From DASUCS01 sp041166745 (GTDB lineage: Bacteria; Actinomycetota; Acidimicrobiia; Acidimicrobiales; JACDCH01): a stretch of DNA of 64,000 nt. The DNA lies in assembly GCA_041166745.1 (NCBI GenBank), contig JBEEGH010000013.1:186001-250000 (forward strand), in the 5' to 3' direction. A program made the position numbers and the translations under genes. The notes below the pieces were generated by a model that made no database searches, was not told the origin of the DNA, and saw only the letters and a list, made by a program, of their open reading frames with translations. Positions 17,488 through 25,796 of the stretch are shown here, one piece after another; the first letter of the stretch is position 1; the number at the start of each line of letters is the position of its first letter.

Positions 17488-18270
17488 ATGTTTCGCCGTG
17501 CTGAGGTTCGCTCGCCCGGACAACGTTCCCGCTCCGAAGCACGCGCCGCTATGCGCGCCACTGTTCGACGGTTGTGGTGGCAGTTTCTAGTGCTGGTAGT
17601 CCTCGGAGTCGCCTTTGCCGTCGGGGCGCAGCTAACACCGGGCGGCTCATGGTGGAAGGGCTTCATTGCCGGGATCATCCTCGCCGCATATGGCGCGCTC
17701 GGGCTTTGGTTCGTAGTTGTCACGACGCGAGGCGCGTTCTGGCAACTGCAAGCGGCCGACGCCGAAACATTTACCGCGGAGGTGTTCAAGAAATGGCGCA
17801 TCCGACGACGAGGCTGGCAGGTTCGCAACGGCTTGGTCGTCGGAAGCCATGAGATCGACCACGTCGCGGTTGGGCCAGCGGGAGTTCTGGCCATCGAAAC
17901 GAAGTGGGCGGGCGGGATCGGCAGGCTCACGATCACCGACTCAGCAGTCATCGGCTGCGTTGGTCGGGAGCCAGTCGCACAAGCACTCATGTCCGCTGAC
18001 AAGCTTCGATCCCTGCTTCGCTCTACTAGCTACGGCCCGGTCTCGGATGTGACTGTGTACCCCGTGGTAGCCCTGTGGGGTCCGGCAGCGCCGCATCCCA
18101 CGGAACCGGTCGTGGTGCGCGGGGTCACGATCGTGCGAGGCGGCGATCGGTCGCACTGGCGAGCACTCCTGGAACCGAATCGTCTTGATCGAAACAACGT
18201 CCAGACGATCCGCGCCAAAGTCCACGCGTTCGCCGTCGATCAACACTCGCTGGCTCGAATGAAGACCTGA
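17488..18270 (+). CDS. NERD-domain membrane protein
   Basis: A 260-residue protein. After a basic N-terminus there are two membrane helices (about residues 28-48 and 55-76). A cytoplasmic nuclease-related domain follows, with the core EIDHVAVGPAGVLAIETKW: the Asp and Glu-x-Lys pattern shared with restriction-endonuclease-fold proteins. NERD proteins are suspected to process DNA or RNA, but their roles are poorly known. The ATG at 17488 is used because upstream codons are unconserved and cross the repeat. The gene sits alone between two 50-bp direct repeats, consistent with an inserted or duplicated segment. Confidence 0.78.
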   Translation: MFRRAEVRSPGQRSRSEARAAMRATVRRLWWQFLVLVVLGVAFAVGAQLTPGGSWWKGFIAGIILAAYGALGLWFVVVTTRGAFWQLQAADAETFTAEVFKKWRIRRRGWQVRNGLVVGSHEIDHVAVGPAGVLAIETKWAGGIGRLTITDSAVIGCVGREPVAQALMSADKLRSLLRSTSYGPVSDVTVYPVVALWGPAAPHPTEPVVVRGVTIVRGGDRSHWRALLEPNRLDRNNVQTIRAKVHAFAVDQHSLARMKT

Positions 18271-18374
18271 CGATGCAACAGCGTGCCCGATACGAACCTC
18301 GGCGTATGCGAAGAGATAGCCAGGTGGCTCGGGCGCTCTGGGGTTAAACGTCGAGGTCAGAGGTCCGCCCGAGC

Positions 18375-18424
18375 CTCAGCGTCGGGGAAGCTTGATGGCC
18401 TTGTCGCTGATGATGTTCTTCTGC
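18375..18424 (-). repeat. 50-bp direct repeat, right copy
   Basis: This is the second copy of the sequence at 17265-17314. Read leftward it encodes RQKNIISDKAIKLPRR and TGA, the end of the small open frame at 18376-18537. Confidence 0.8.
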
Positions 18425-18537
18425 CGGCTGGGTTTTCGCGTCCCAATCGCTGCAACGGATGTGGGCCATACGGGCTGGTCAGCGTCCATTTTGTATTTCT
18501 CATTAATACTCACTGGCTCGCCCCGTTTTCTCGACAT
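18376..18537 (-). CDS. Possible 53-residue protein or gene remnant
   Basis: An open frame from an ATG at 18537 encodes a 53-residue basic peptide whose last 15 residues (QKNIISDKAIKLPRR) recur in the left repeat copy. Its sequence is less GC-rich than the neighbourhood. I do not recognise the family. It may be the 3' end of a decayed gene; there is no clear ribosome site. The conserved peptide end in both copies argues that the reading frame was once translated. Confidence 0.3.
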   Translation of the reverse strand: MSRKRGEPVSINEKYKMDADQPVWPTSVAAIGTRKPSRQKNIISDKAIKLPRR

Positions 18538-18653
18538 CGCGCGGTCAAAACGCGGTCTGGGCGAGACCTTATTCGTCGGGCCGCATTCGGTAGCCGACGC
18601 GAGGGCGCATCTTTTCGATGAAGCGCCGCCAAGGGTCATCCGGCCGTTCGCCG

Positions 18654-18959
18654 TCACACCGGGATGAGCGAGCGGTCTGCGATGTCCATGACCCTCCCTT
18701 CGTAGCCGAGCGAACGCCGACGTGCCGTTTCTCTCGCCGCGTACGCGGACTCGCTTGGGATATGGCGCGTGCGTATCGCGCGTCGCGGTACGGCGCCTCG
18801 AGGGGCATCGAGTCTGAGCGCGGTTCCCGCGCAAATTTGGTTACCGACAGACAGCACATGCTCCAGTGCGCGCTCGAGCAGCGCGGTCGCGATTCCGTGC
18901 CGACGGGCGGCGGGCCGAGTCGCGACGTTCTCGATCGTCCACGTCTGGCCGCCCACACG
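18654..18959 (-). pseudogene. GNAT acetyltransferase remnant
   Basis: Read leftward, the frame contains IENVATRPAARRHGIATALL, the acetyl-CoA-binding motif A of GNAT N-acetyltransferases, followed by ERALEHVLSVG. The normal N-terminal third is missing: the sequence before it is the 3' end of the dehydrogenase gene. The motif B region has degenerated. It is probably a truncated, non-functional copy created when the dehydrogenase segment was joined here. Confidence 0.55.
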
Positions 18960-18973
18960 CGCTGGACCGCGGG

Positions 18974-19993
18974 TCAGCGAGCGACCACGACCTTGATCGC
19001 ATCGTCGAGGTACCGCTCTGGGGCGTCGTCCCATGCGACCACGCTGGGCCGAACGGCGCCTGGGTCCAGCGTGCCGTCGCCGATCGCATCCAGTAGTTCG
19101 GGTAACAGCGCGGCGGAGTGAACTCGTCCCGTGAAGAACCGGATCCCGCGCGTGTAGAGCTTCAAGAGAGGCATCGGGGTCATCGGGTCCGCGTAGTAGG
19201 AAACGCTGTGGAGGGTCCCCTCGGGCTCGGTGGACTCAAGCGCGTGGTGCAATCCCTCGACCCGCGAACCACAGTCGACGACGATCGGCCAGCGCCCGGC
19301 ACGCCGTCCGAAGTCGGTCCGCACGGCGTCGGCGCCGAGAGTGGCTGCGGCCTCGAGGGACCGGTCATCGTCGCTCTCGAACGTGACGCTGCCCGCGCCG
19401 CTGGCGATGGCGGCGAGCGTCGCGTAGAGGGCGACGCTCGGACCGCCGTGACATACGACGAGGACATCGACACCGGGTTGCTCGGCGAGGTGTGGCACGA
19501 CGGTCCGGTAGCCGTCGGCGAGGTTGTCAGCGACGCTTGCGATGATCACCGGGTCCACACCGGGTGGAATCGGTTGAAGCATGGCGGCGGCGTGGGGAAC
19601 GTGGACGAGGTCGGCGATCATCCCTCCGTACTCGACGCCCGACAGCGGCTGCATGCCGAAGTCCGAGAGGATCGGGTAGTCGTCGCACAGCGCCGTCCGC
19701 CCCGACACGCACGACCGACAGCGGCCGCAACAGACCTGGAACGAGCAGGCAACGAGATCGCCGGGTTTCACGTGGCCTACGTCGTCACCGACGGCGACGA
19801 CCTCGACGATGGCTTCGTGACCGACTGCGAAGCCCTCGGGTGTGCGGGGCCCACCCATCACCAGAGTCGGGTCCAACTCGCAACGCGCCACCGCGACGGG
19901 TCGGATCAGCGCCGAGTCCTTGCCGGTGAGTTCGGGTTCGGGAACGTTGCGCCACTCGAGCACTCCGGGCGCAGTGCAGGTGAACTGGCGCAC
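18974..19993 (-). CDS. Zinc-type alcohol dehydrogenase-like protein
   Basis: A 339-residue medium-chain dehydrogenase/reductase. The GroES-like half has VGHEAIVEVVAVGDDVGHVKPGD and the structural-zinc Cys cluster CCGRCRSCVSGRTALC. The Rossmann half has a modified nucleotide loop (VVCHGGPSVALYA) in place of GxGxxG, so cofactor binding may be unusual. The catalytic-zinc Cys is replaced or shifted (ARCELDPT). The GTG start at 19993 shares one base with the TetR stop, so the two are cotranscribed. The first 14 residues closely match a stub at 53.6 kb. The substrate is unknown. Confidence 0.82.
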   Translation of the reverse strand: MRQFTCTAPGVLEWRNVPEPELTGKDSALIRPVAVARCELDPTLVMGGPRTPEGFAVGHEAIVEVVAVGDDVGHVKPGDLVACSFQVCCGRCRSCVSGRTALCDDYPILSDFGMQPLSGVEYGGMIADLVHVPHAAAMLQPIPPGVDPVIIASVADNLADGYRTVVPHLAEQPGVDVLVVCHGGPSVALYATLAAIASGAGSVTFESDDDRSLEAAATLGADAVRTDFGRRAGRWPIVVDCGSRVEGLHHALESTEPEGTLHSVSYYADPMTPMPLLKLYTRGIRFFTGRVHSAALLPELLDAIGDGTLDPGAVRPSVVAWDDAPERYLDDAIKVVVAR

Positions 19994-20592
19994 TAGTGGC
20001 CACCGCCAGCGAGCCCGTCGAGCTGCGCGCCGATTGCGAGCCGCCACCGCCGCTCCCGGCTCCGTTCGGAGCGCCCCAGGAGCCCTGCGAGCTCGGTAGC
20101 GATCAACCCGCGGTTCAGCGCGACGAGCGCGTGCGCGGCGTCCACCGGGTCGGTCGCAGCACTGACGTCAACGAGCCACCGCTTCACCTGGCGAACGACG
20201 AGGTCATAAATGCGGCCGGCGGCTCGGAGATCATCTGGCGTCGGATCGAAGTCGCCGAACGGGCGCGCATACATGACGTCGAACAGCATCGGGTGCTCGA
20301 TGGCGAACCGCCGAGATCCGGCCAGAATCGAGACGACGTTGGTCCGCCCATCTTCCGAGAGCGGCACTCCGTCGAGCCGATCGGCGAGCATGGCGAAGCC
20401 TTCGTAGAAGATCGCTCGCACGAGCCCGGCCTTGTCGCCGAACAGCTCGTACAGAGCGGCCGTCGACGTCCTGGCGGCAGACGCCACGTTCCTCGCCCGA
20501 ACTGCCGTCGGTCCCTCTTGCTCCAGCAGGGCGATGGCGCGCTCAAGGAGCAGCTCGTGGAGGTCGGTCGTGCGAAGCTTCGGCCGCGCCAT
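19993..20592 (-). CDS. TetR family transcriptional regulator
   Basis: A 199-residue regulator. The N-terminal helix-turn-helix is clear (AVRARNVASAARTSTAALYELFGDKAGLVRAI, seen as VASAARTSTAALYELFGDK), followed by a TetR_C-like ligand domain. It is the first gene of a two-gene operon with the dehydrogenase (one-base overlap), so it likely controls that enzyme and itself. The upstream region 20593-20656 holds imperfect palindromes that may be its operator. Confidence 0.88.
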   Translation of the reverse strand: MARPKLRTTDLHELLLERAIALLEQEGPTAVRARNVASAARTSTAALYELFGDKAGLVRAIFYEGFAMLADRLDGVPLSEDGRTNVVSILAGSRRFAIEHPMLFDVMYARPFGDFDPTPDDLRAAGRIYDLVVRQVKRWLVDVSAATDPVDAAHALVALNRGLIATELAGLLGRSERSRERRWRLAIGAQLDGLAGGGH

Positions 20593-20637
20593 GATCGCAG
20601 ACGCTAGCTCTATCGGAACGTCGTTTCAATACAGTGT

Positions 20638-20656
20638 CTTGGAACGATGCTCCAAG
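20638..20656. promoter_or_regulatory. Palindrome upstream of TetR-dehydrogenase operon
   Basis: CTTGGA-N7-TCCAAG, with perfect 6-base arms, lies 46 bp upstream of the TetR ATG. A weaker inverted repeat (GGAACG-T-CGTTTC) lies at 20625-20637 beside it. It is a plausible TetR autoregulatory site. Confidence 0.4.
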
Positions 20657-20682
20657 CGGAGTCGGCAGGTGGGCGGCCGTAT

Positions 20683-21105
20683 TCAATCGGCCTTGCGACG
20701 ACCGGCGTCCGGACGATCTCCCCGCGGGCTCTCCTGGACACGGTCCTGACCTTCGCTTTCTGCGAGCCCGTCCGGGCTCGCAGAAGAGCTGACCTCCGAC
20801 ACGTCGACGATGACTCCGCGTCCGTCGACGCGCCCGTAGAGGAGGCCGTTGTCGCTGTATGCGCCGCGAATCAGTCGCGCCACGAACCTCAAGAAGGCGG
20901 GGTTGCCTGGCCATCGGCGCTTGTCAGGCGCGACGTCGAGCCACCAGCCCTCGATCTCAATCGTCCGGCCGCGGAGCTCCGGATCCCCGATCCGCACCTG
21001 GCGCTGCCCAACGAATGGGCAGGCACGACGACCAGGAGGAGGAGGCTTGAGACCCGATCGCCTCGTAGTTCTGACGTGGCTGGGAGTGTCGTTCCACGGA
21101 AGCAC
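20683..21105 (-). CDS. Hypothetical protein, doubtful
   Basis: This open frame of 140 codons is the only candidate in the 460-bp stretch between the TetR operon and the dienelactone hydrolase gene. The central part (IEIEGWWLDVAPDKRRWPG, LIRGAYSDNGLLYGRVDG) looks protein-like, but both ends are low-complexity and rich in Arg, Pro and Ser. I recognise no family. It could be a decayed gene. No ribosome site is evident. Confidence 0.25.
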   Translation of the reverse strand: MLPWNDTPSHVRTTRRSGLKPPPPGRRACPFVGQRQVRIGDPELRGRTIEIEGWWLDVAPDKRRWPGNPAFLRFVARLIRGAYSDNGLLYGRVDGRGVIVDVSEVSSSASPDGLAESEGQDRVQESPRGDRPDAGRRKAD

Positions 21106-21120
21106 AGCTGTTGCTCAGCG

Positions 21121-21831
21121 TTACGAGGCGCTGGGACCGTTTGCAAGTTGTTGCGCGAAGAAATCCATTGTGCGGATCCATGCGTCCTCCGCGGCAATGG
21201 GGTCGTATCGAACGCTAAACAGCCTCGCCGCCAACGGTCCGCGGTGATTGTTCATGAAGCTGTGTGTGGCACCGTCGTAGACCTTCACGTCGTGAGGGAC
21301 CTCGAGCGCCTCGAGGAAACCTTGGAGGCGTTGGCCATCTTCGGCGAACCTTCGGTCGGCCGCTCCATAAGAGGCGACGATGGGACACACGCCAGTCAGC
21401 TCCTCGAGTCTCGTCGGCACTCCGCCGTAGTTCACTGCAGCCACGGAGACGTCCGCGTTTACCGCGAGCGCAAGGGCGAAGCCGCCGCCCATGCAGAACC
21501 CGATGACACCGACAGATCGCTCGTCGACCTCGGGTCGCTCCTGCAGCCAGCGGAGGCATTGTGCAAGGTCAGCGACGGGCGCTGGCTCGTTCCGCGCAAG
21601 CGCCCAGATCGTTCGCGCGATACACAGCGGCTTGAATCCACGTGAATATAAGTCCGGGGCAAACGCGACGTACCCCGCGTCGGCGAGTCGCTCGCAGGAG
21701 TCCCGAACTGCGGCGTTGATCCCGTCGATCTCGTGGAGCACCATGACCCCCGCTGCGGGTAAGAACCCCGGCCGCGACATCACGCCCTTCACCTTGCCGA
21801 TAGCGATCGCGGCGGTGACGCGCTCGGTCAC
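21121..21831 (-). CDS. Dienelactone hydrolase family protein
   Basis: A 236-residue alpha/beta hydrolase of the dienelactone hydrolase family, which opens lactone rings in chloroaromatic degradation and related reactions. The catalytic Cys lies in GVIGFCMGGGFALA, Asp in SYGAADRRF and His in GATHSFMN; HEIDG near the start is the conserved Glu element. All three residues are present. The GTG start overlaps the stop of the upstream DinB-like gene (GTGA), so the two form a unit. The physiological ester or lactone is unknown. Confidence 0.9.
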   Translation of the reverse strand: MTERVTAAIAIGKVKGVMSRPGFLPAAGVMVLHEIDGINAAVRDSCERLADAGYVAFAPDLYSRGFKPLCIARTIWALARNEPAPVADLAQCLRWLQERPEVDERSVGVIGFCMGGGFALALAVNADVSVAAVNYGGVPTRLEELTGVCPIVASYGAADRRFAEDGQRLQGFLEALEVPHDVKVYDGATHSFMNNHRGPLAARLFSVRYDPIAAEDAWIRTMDFFAQQLANGPSAS

Positions 21832-22502
21832 CGGCCTGCTCGGTCAGCCACGGTCGGGACGCCGTCGCCGACGAGTTCGCCGATGGCAGCACGTCGGCCA
21901 GTCAAGGTGAGGAGGAGTGCCTCGGCCGTGCCCCGGATGAGTGGTCCCGATCCATGGGCCCAGTCCACGTCGGTCGCCTCGAACCGGAGGCCCTTCGCTC
22001 GATGCTTGCCGCCGATGAGCCCGCCGATGGTTGGTGCCGCGTCGAGCGCCGCGACCAGGCGGTCGGTGGGCACTTGTCGCGGTTGACCCAAGGGACGGCG
22101 GATGTCGAAGTGATGGACGACGTAGTCGACCAAGAACTCTCGGGGCCGACCCAGCTTGCCGGGCGCGCCGTAGCCACGCTCGGCCGAAGCGAGCTGACGC
22201 AGCGTTTCGACGACGGTGTCGATGCCGTGCGTCGTCCGGTAGGCGACAGCTGCAGAAGCGAACTTGGCGGACATGGCGGGGCCGGGACGAAAGCCGCTGG
22301 TTACAACCGTCGAGATGACGTCGGACGCGGGCGCCGTCGCCGACCATGCAAGGTGTGCGAGGACATCGCCGACGGTCCATTCAGTACACAGACTTGGTGT
22401 GGCAAGTTGCGCGCGGTTGAGAGTTGCGGCGAAGGCGGCGAGGTCGAGGAGCTCAGCGAGGGCAAGTCGCTTCTGATCGCGTCCTGTCAGTGAAGATGTC
22501 AA
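21828..22502 (-). CDS. Maleylpyruvate isomerase/DinB-like family protein
   Basis: A 224-residue four-helix-bundle protein of the mycothiol-dependent isomerase/DinB superfamily (TIGR03083 type). Features are the family opening helix, the CTEWTVGDVLAHLAW motif with a metal-type His, a second VVHHFDIRRPLG helix, and a C-terminal SCP2-like part (RGTAEALLLTLTGRRAAI). Such proteins bind a metal and mycothiol or act as thiol transferases. It is coupled to the dienelactone hydrolase gene. The start codon is uncertain (TTG at 22502). Confidence 0.78.
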   Translation of the reverse strand: MTSSLTGRDQKRLALAELLDLAAFAATLNRAQLATPSLCTEWTVGDVLAHLAWSATAPASDVISTVVTSGFRPGPAMSAKFASAAVAYRTTHGIDTVVETLRQLASAERGYGAPGKLGRPREFLVDYVVHHFDIRRPLGQPRQVPTDRLVAALDAAPTIGGLIGGKHRAKGLRFEATDVDWAHGSGPLIRGTAEALLLTLTGRRAAIGELVGDGVPTVADRAGR

Positions 22503-22571
22503 CGCTCTCCTTCCTGTCTTCCATCGAGACGACGGGCATGGTGGGACGACGGCGAGCTGGTGCTGGCCATC

Positions 22572-23240
22572 TCAGACGGTCAGCCGTCCTTGAAGAGCAC
22601 GTATCGCATCCTCGTCGCCTTCGACGGTGACCTTCGCAGCGGTACCGCGCCCGGCCACGTAGAGGAGCAGCTCGCCGGGACGGCCGTGAATGTGAACGGT
22701 TCGGTTGCCACTGAGCTTGTGGCGCCGTCCATCGGGTGTGGAGATCTCGACGCCCTCGCGGCCCGGTAGGAATTCCGGGAACCGTGTAATGGTGAGCGCG
22801 GCGTTCCATAGGGCGTCATCGAGCGCGCCTGATCCTGGGCGTGGTCCGGAACCGTCTTGCCGCCTGATGTCCTCGTGGTGGATCCACTCCTCGACGAGTC
22901 GGAGATCGGCGAGGGTCCCGTGCTTGAAGGCGCGCGGTGGTCCCGCCGCCAGCCGCCCGAGGAGCGGCTCCCATCCTCTCCGCTTGGCGCGGGCGATCAT
23001 GCGATCTCCGAAGGATTGAAGCGACTCGATGCCTTGGCGTGTCACTCGTGCCGGAAGCACGCGCCGTAGTTGGTTGCCGATGACCATCGGCAGACCGAGC
23101 CCTGACTCGGCCGCGACGATGTGCCCGGCTACATCTGACGCCGTCCATCGTGAGCACAGAGTCGAAGCGTCGGGGCCCACGCTTCGAAGTGTGGCGAGCA
23201 GCTCGGATCGTTCCTGCTGCCGTAGTTGCGTGAGAGTCAT
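22572..23240 (-). CDS. Maleylpyruvate isomerase/DinB-like family protein (TIGR03085-like)
   Basis: A 222-residue member of the same superfamily as its neighbour, but a different subgroup. It begins TLTQLRQQERSELLATL, then GPDASTLCSRWTASDVAGHIVAAE (read as TLCSRWTASDVAGHIVAAE, with the metal His), VEEWIHHEDIRRQDG with two more His, and a C-terminal SCP2-like segment. It likely binds a divalent metal and uses mycothiol; the substrate is unknown. The ATG at 23240 fits the family start; the upstream codons are not conserved. Confidence 0.8.
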   Translation of the reverse strand: MTLTQLRQQERSELLATLRSVGPDASTLCSRWTASDVAGHIVAAESGLGLPMVIGNQLRRVLPARVTRQGIESLQSFGDRMIARAKRRGWEPLLGRLAAGPPRAFKHGTLADLRLVEEWIHHEDIRRQDGSGPRPGSGALDDALWNAALTITRFPEFLPGREGVEISTPDGRRHKLSGNRTVHIHGRPGELLLYVAGRGTAAKVTVEGDEDAIRALQGRLTV

Positions 23241-23367
23241 CGTCGGGCCCCTCCACGTGGCCATGCGCCAATCGGTGTTCGCGGGTTCAACTGTGTTGAG
23301 ACCGGGTCGAGATGTGCGACCTCTCGCGCGTCGCGTGACCGCCATGGGGCGTGCGTTGTCGGTGACA

Positions 23368-23955
23368 TCAGAGGTGGGCGTGCTTGAACTCATTCAGGCT
23401 CGACCAGCGGGTGAGGGTGAGGACCCGGTCGACATCGTCGGGGGTGGCGGGGTCCATGAGGCGCACGAACACCGCTCGGTCGTCGATAGCGATTGTGGGA
23501 ACCCCGAAGGCTTCCCATTCTTTGACGGCTTGGTTGTGTTCCCGAGCCAGCGTCGCGAGAGGTTCTTCGGAGGTGACGACCGCGGCTACCTCGTCGGGAT
23601 CAAGTCCGACGGCTGACGCAACACCTCGTACGACCTGTTCACTCTGGATCTTCTCGGCGCTCTCGAAGCGAGCGGCGAAAAGCGCCTCATGGAAGGAAAG
23701 GAAGTGCGACGGAAAGGCATCCCGGACGGCGAGACCCCAGGTGAGCGCGAGCAACCCTGTGCCGCGCTCTTCGGGCGGACGCTCCCAGACCGGTAGCTCC
23801 CCTTCCTCCGCGTGTGCTTGGTCGAGCAGAAACGGTCGGAAGGTCACATCCCAGGGCGCGTCAGCGCGGAGGCCGGCGATGATGCCGGCGTGCATGTTCC
23901 GCGCAAACGGACAGCGGTAATCCCATGTCGCGGAAAATGTCAGGCGGTCGGGCAT
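23368..23955 (-). CDS. DsbA/FrnE-like thioredoxin-fold oxidoreductase
   Basis: A 195-residue protein of the DsbA superfamily close to 2-hydroxychromene-2-carboxylate isomerases and FrnE. The active-site position reads WDYRCPFARN, with one Cys only (no CxxC), which fits an isomerase or glutathione/mycothiol transferase rather than a disulfide oxidase. The cis-Pro loop is FGVPTIAID. There is no signal peptide, so it is cytoplasmic. Its ATG touches the stop of the upstream DinB-like gene; pairing with a mycothiol-type protein suggests thiol-dependent metabolism of a small molecule, which is inference. Confidence 0.82.
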   Translation of the reverse strand: MPDRLTFSATWDYRCPFARNMHAGIIAGLRADAPWDVTFRPFLLDQAHAEEGELPVWERPPEERGTGLLALTWGLAVRDAFPSHFLSFHEALFAARFESAEKIQSEQVVRGVASAVGLDPDEVAAVVTSEEPLATLAREHNQAVKEWEAFGVPTIAIDDRAVFVRLMDPATPDDVDRVLTLTRWSSLNEFKHAHL

Positions 23956-24569
23956 CAGGTCTCCTCGGTAGTGGCCGGCTTCGGCGCATGGGCCGACGCG
24001 GCCGGCGCCCAATCGGGATCGCGTCCAAACAGCGCAAGGAGCTTCTCCTGTGCCGTCGCGTTCTCGGGCGCCTCGCGAGGGTCGAACTGCCCGGACGACT
24101 CGATCATCTCCGCGAACGGTTCGACCAGCTCGTACAGGCTCGCCACAAGCTGCGGATCGAGTTGGTCGTCTTGTCCTGTCGCGATGGCGACGTCCCACGC
24201 GTGCACCGCGTTGTCGACAATGCGGAACACCAAGAGTTGGAGCGCTGGCATCTCGCCCACAATGGGATGCGCTACGACACCGTCAAGCGCTCCAGGTTCG
24301 TCGAAGGCCGCGCGAGCATCTGATGCCCACCGGCGACATGCGGCCAACGGATCGGAATCGATTCCCGAGGCCAGCTCGCGCACGTCGGACCCGTCTTTGC
24401 CCGAGAGCCAAGGTCGCACCATCGCGTCGCCGACGGCGACGTGACCAACGATGTTGTGAACCGTCCAATCAGTGCACGGGGTCGGCCGTTCCCAGTCGAG
24501 CGATGACACCGCGGCGACGCGCGCCTGGAACTCAACGTGCGCCAGTTCAAGAAGATCGTTCAACTCCAA
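23955..24569 (-). CDS. Maleylpyruvate isomerase/DinB-like family protein (TIGR03086-like)
   Basis: A 204-residue mycothiol-isomerase-type protein. The metal-binding helices are visible as PTPCTDWTVHNIVGHVAVGD and IVDNAVHAWDVAIATGQ. The TTG start at 24569 is chosen because GGAG lies about five bases upstream and the family begins at this point; no ATG or GTG is available nearby in frame. One-base overlap with the DsbA-like gene indicates an operon. The function is unknown beyond the superfamily. Confidence 0.78.
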   Translation of the reverse strand: MELNDLLELAHVEFQARVAAVSSLDWERPTPCTDWTVHNIVGHVAVGDAMVRPWLSGKDGSDVRELASGIDSDPLAACRRWASDARAAFDEPGALDGVVAHPIVGEMPALQLLVFRIVDNAVHAWDVAIATGQDDQLDPQLVASLYELVEPFAEMIESSGQFDPREAPENATAQEKLLALFGRDPDWAPAASAHAPKPATTEET

Positions 24570-24753
24570 GGCATCTCCGTTTCGCCAGCATGTGACGCGG
24601 ATGGTGCACTTTGACCGCGATGTTGAGAGGGTGTCAAGATCCTGAGACCGATGGCACACACCTGGTTTCGGAACCTGCCGGTGACGGAAGACCGATGCGT
24701 CCGTCGTCTCGCGCGGCGTCGTACGCTCGGCGAGCCCCACGGAGGCAAGGCGC

Positions 24754-25305
24754 GTGCCGCGAAAGAGATCTGAACTCGAGCGTGAGGACAAGATCGCTGA
24801 GATCCTCGCGGTCGCGCAGCGACAGCTCGCCGAAGGCGGCTACCGCAACCTCTCCGTTAAGGCGCTCGCGAGCGAGCTCGGGCTCGCGCAAGCAGCCGTG
24901 TACTGGTACTTCCCGACGAAGGACCACGTCTTCGTGACCGCGGTGGAGAACTCCTTCATGGATGCGTGGTCGCGGAAGCCGAAGACCGCGACCCTCGAGA
25001 AGCAAGTGCAGTGGTTCGGCGACGAACTCGTGAGTCTTCACCCCTACATCTCTGCACTCCGAGAGCGCGCAGCCGAGTCGGAAGTCGCGCGAACCTTCCT
25101 CGCCGGTGTCGAGACAACGTTGCTCGCGATCCTCGGCGGTGCTCTGCAGGCGCAGACGTCGGCCGCCAAACCGAGCGAGACCGCGGAGATGATCCTGGCG
25201 ATCCTCGAGGGTCTCGCCGCTCGTCGAGTACCACCGCGACGTCGACGCGCGTTGGTCGCGGCCGCGCTGGCGGAGCTCGCACCGAGAGCGCCGGACACGG
25301 GCTGA
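24754..25305 (+). CDS. TetR family transcriptional regulator
   Basis: A 183-residue regulator with a GTG start. The helix-turn-helix reads LSVKALASELGLAQAAVYWYF, followed by a short ligand-binding domain and a basic C-terminal tail. It is divergent from the DinB-like/DsbA-like operon across 185 bp and may control it. Its 3' third lies antisense to the tail of the nitroreductase-like gene. No strong palindrome was found upstream. Confidence 0.85.
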   Translation: MPRKRSELEREDKIAEILAVAQRQLAEGGYRNLSVKALASELGLAQAAVYWYFPTKDHVFVTAVENSFMDAWSRKPKTATLEKQVQWFGDELVSLHPYISALRERAAESEVARTFLAGVETTLLAILGGALQAQTSAAKPSETAEMILAILEGLAARRVPPRRRRALVAAALAELAPRAPDTG

Positions 25306-25796
25306 CTTGGGCGCGCGTCATCAATGCTGTGTGCAGCGCGGAGCGGCGTATCCGTCGAGGGGCTCAGTGCCACGACGGCGGCGTTGTGAGCGTTGATGGG
25401 CCGGCCGACCCAACGTTCTGCGATCGCGCTCCGCCGTGGATGGTCACGGCGGTAGGTGCGAAGGAAGTCATCGGCTTCGCCGAACGGAAGGACTCGGTGC
25501 GCGGCTGGAAAACGTCGACGTCCGACCACGACTGCCGCAGGGGTGCCGGCCGCGAGGTTTCGCAGCCAGTCTGTTTGCCCCCACAGCGCGCCCACGAGGT
25601 ACTCGCCGGTTCTCGATTTGCCGAGGACCTCGAGGACGGTGTGATGCGTGCGACCGCTGTTCCGTCCGGTGTGCGTCAGCCGCATCCAACGGCTGGGTAC
25701 CGGGACACGAGCGCGGAAGAAGACGAGCGGGAAGCGGTTCGCTGTGCGTCGGAACCGGCTGGGTCGGCGGGACGGAACTGCGTCGTCGGCCGTCAT
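25044..25796 (-). CDS. Deazaflavin-dependent nitroreductase-like protein with antisense tail
   Basis: The first about 150 residues match the Ddn/DUF385 split-barrel family, which uses coenzyme F420: MRLTHTGRNSGRTHHTVLEVL, TGEYLVGALWGQTDWLRNL and VVVGRRRFPAAHRVLPF. Family members are usually about 150-170 aa, but this frame runs 250 codons and ends inside the opposite-strand TetR gene. Its last about 85 codons overlap TetR and look like noise (Arg, Ala and Ser rich). A lost stop or frameshift near 25300-25350 is likely. The ATG at 25796 is used. A two-palindrome element lies 165 bp upstream. Confidence 0.7.
   Translation of the reverse strand: MTADDAVPSRRPSRFRRTANRFPLVFFRARVPVPSRWMRLTHTGRNSGRTHHTVLEVLGKSRTGEYLVGALWGQTDWLRNLAAGTPAAVVVGRRRFPAAHRVLPFGEADDFLRTYRRDHPRRSAIAERWVGRPINAHNAAVVALSPSTDTPLRAAHSIDDARPSQPVSGALGASSASAAATNARRRRGGTRRAARPSRIARIISAVSLGLAADVCACRAPPRIASNVVSTPARKVRATSDSAARSRSAEM

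Noticed and set aside
19991..20047. Longer start for the zinc-type dehydrogenase
   Set aside because: The extra 18 residues are Arg/Ala-rich and unconserved, while the GTG at 19993 begins the RQFTCTAPG sequence that recurs at the start of the stub at 53.6 kb.
20647..21645. Plus-strand open frame of about 330 codons
   Set aside because: Most of it is antisense to the dienelactone hydrolase gene, and no protein-like motif is visible.
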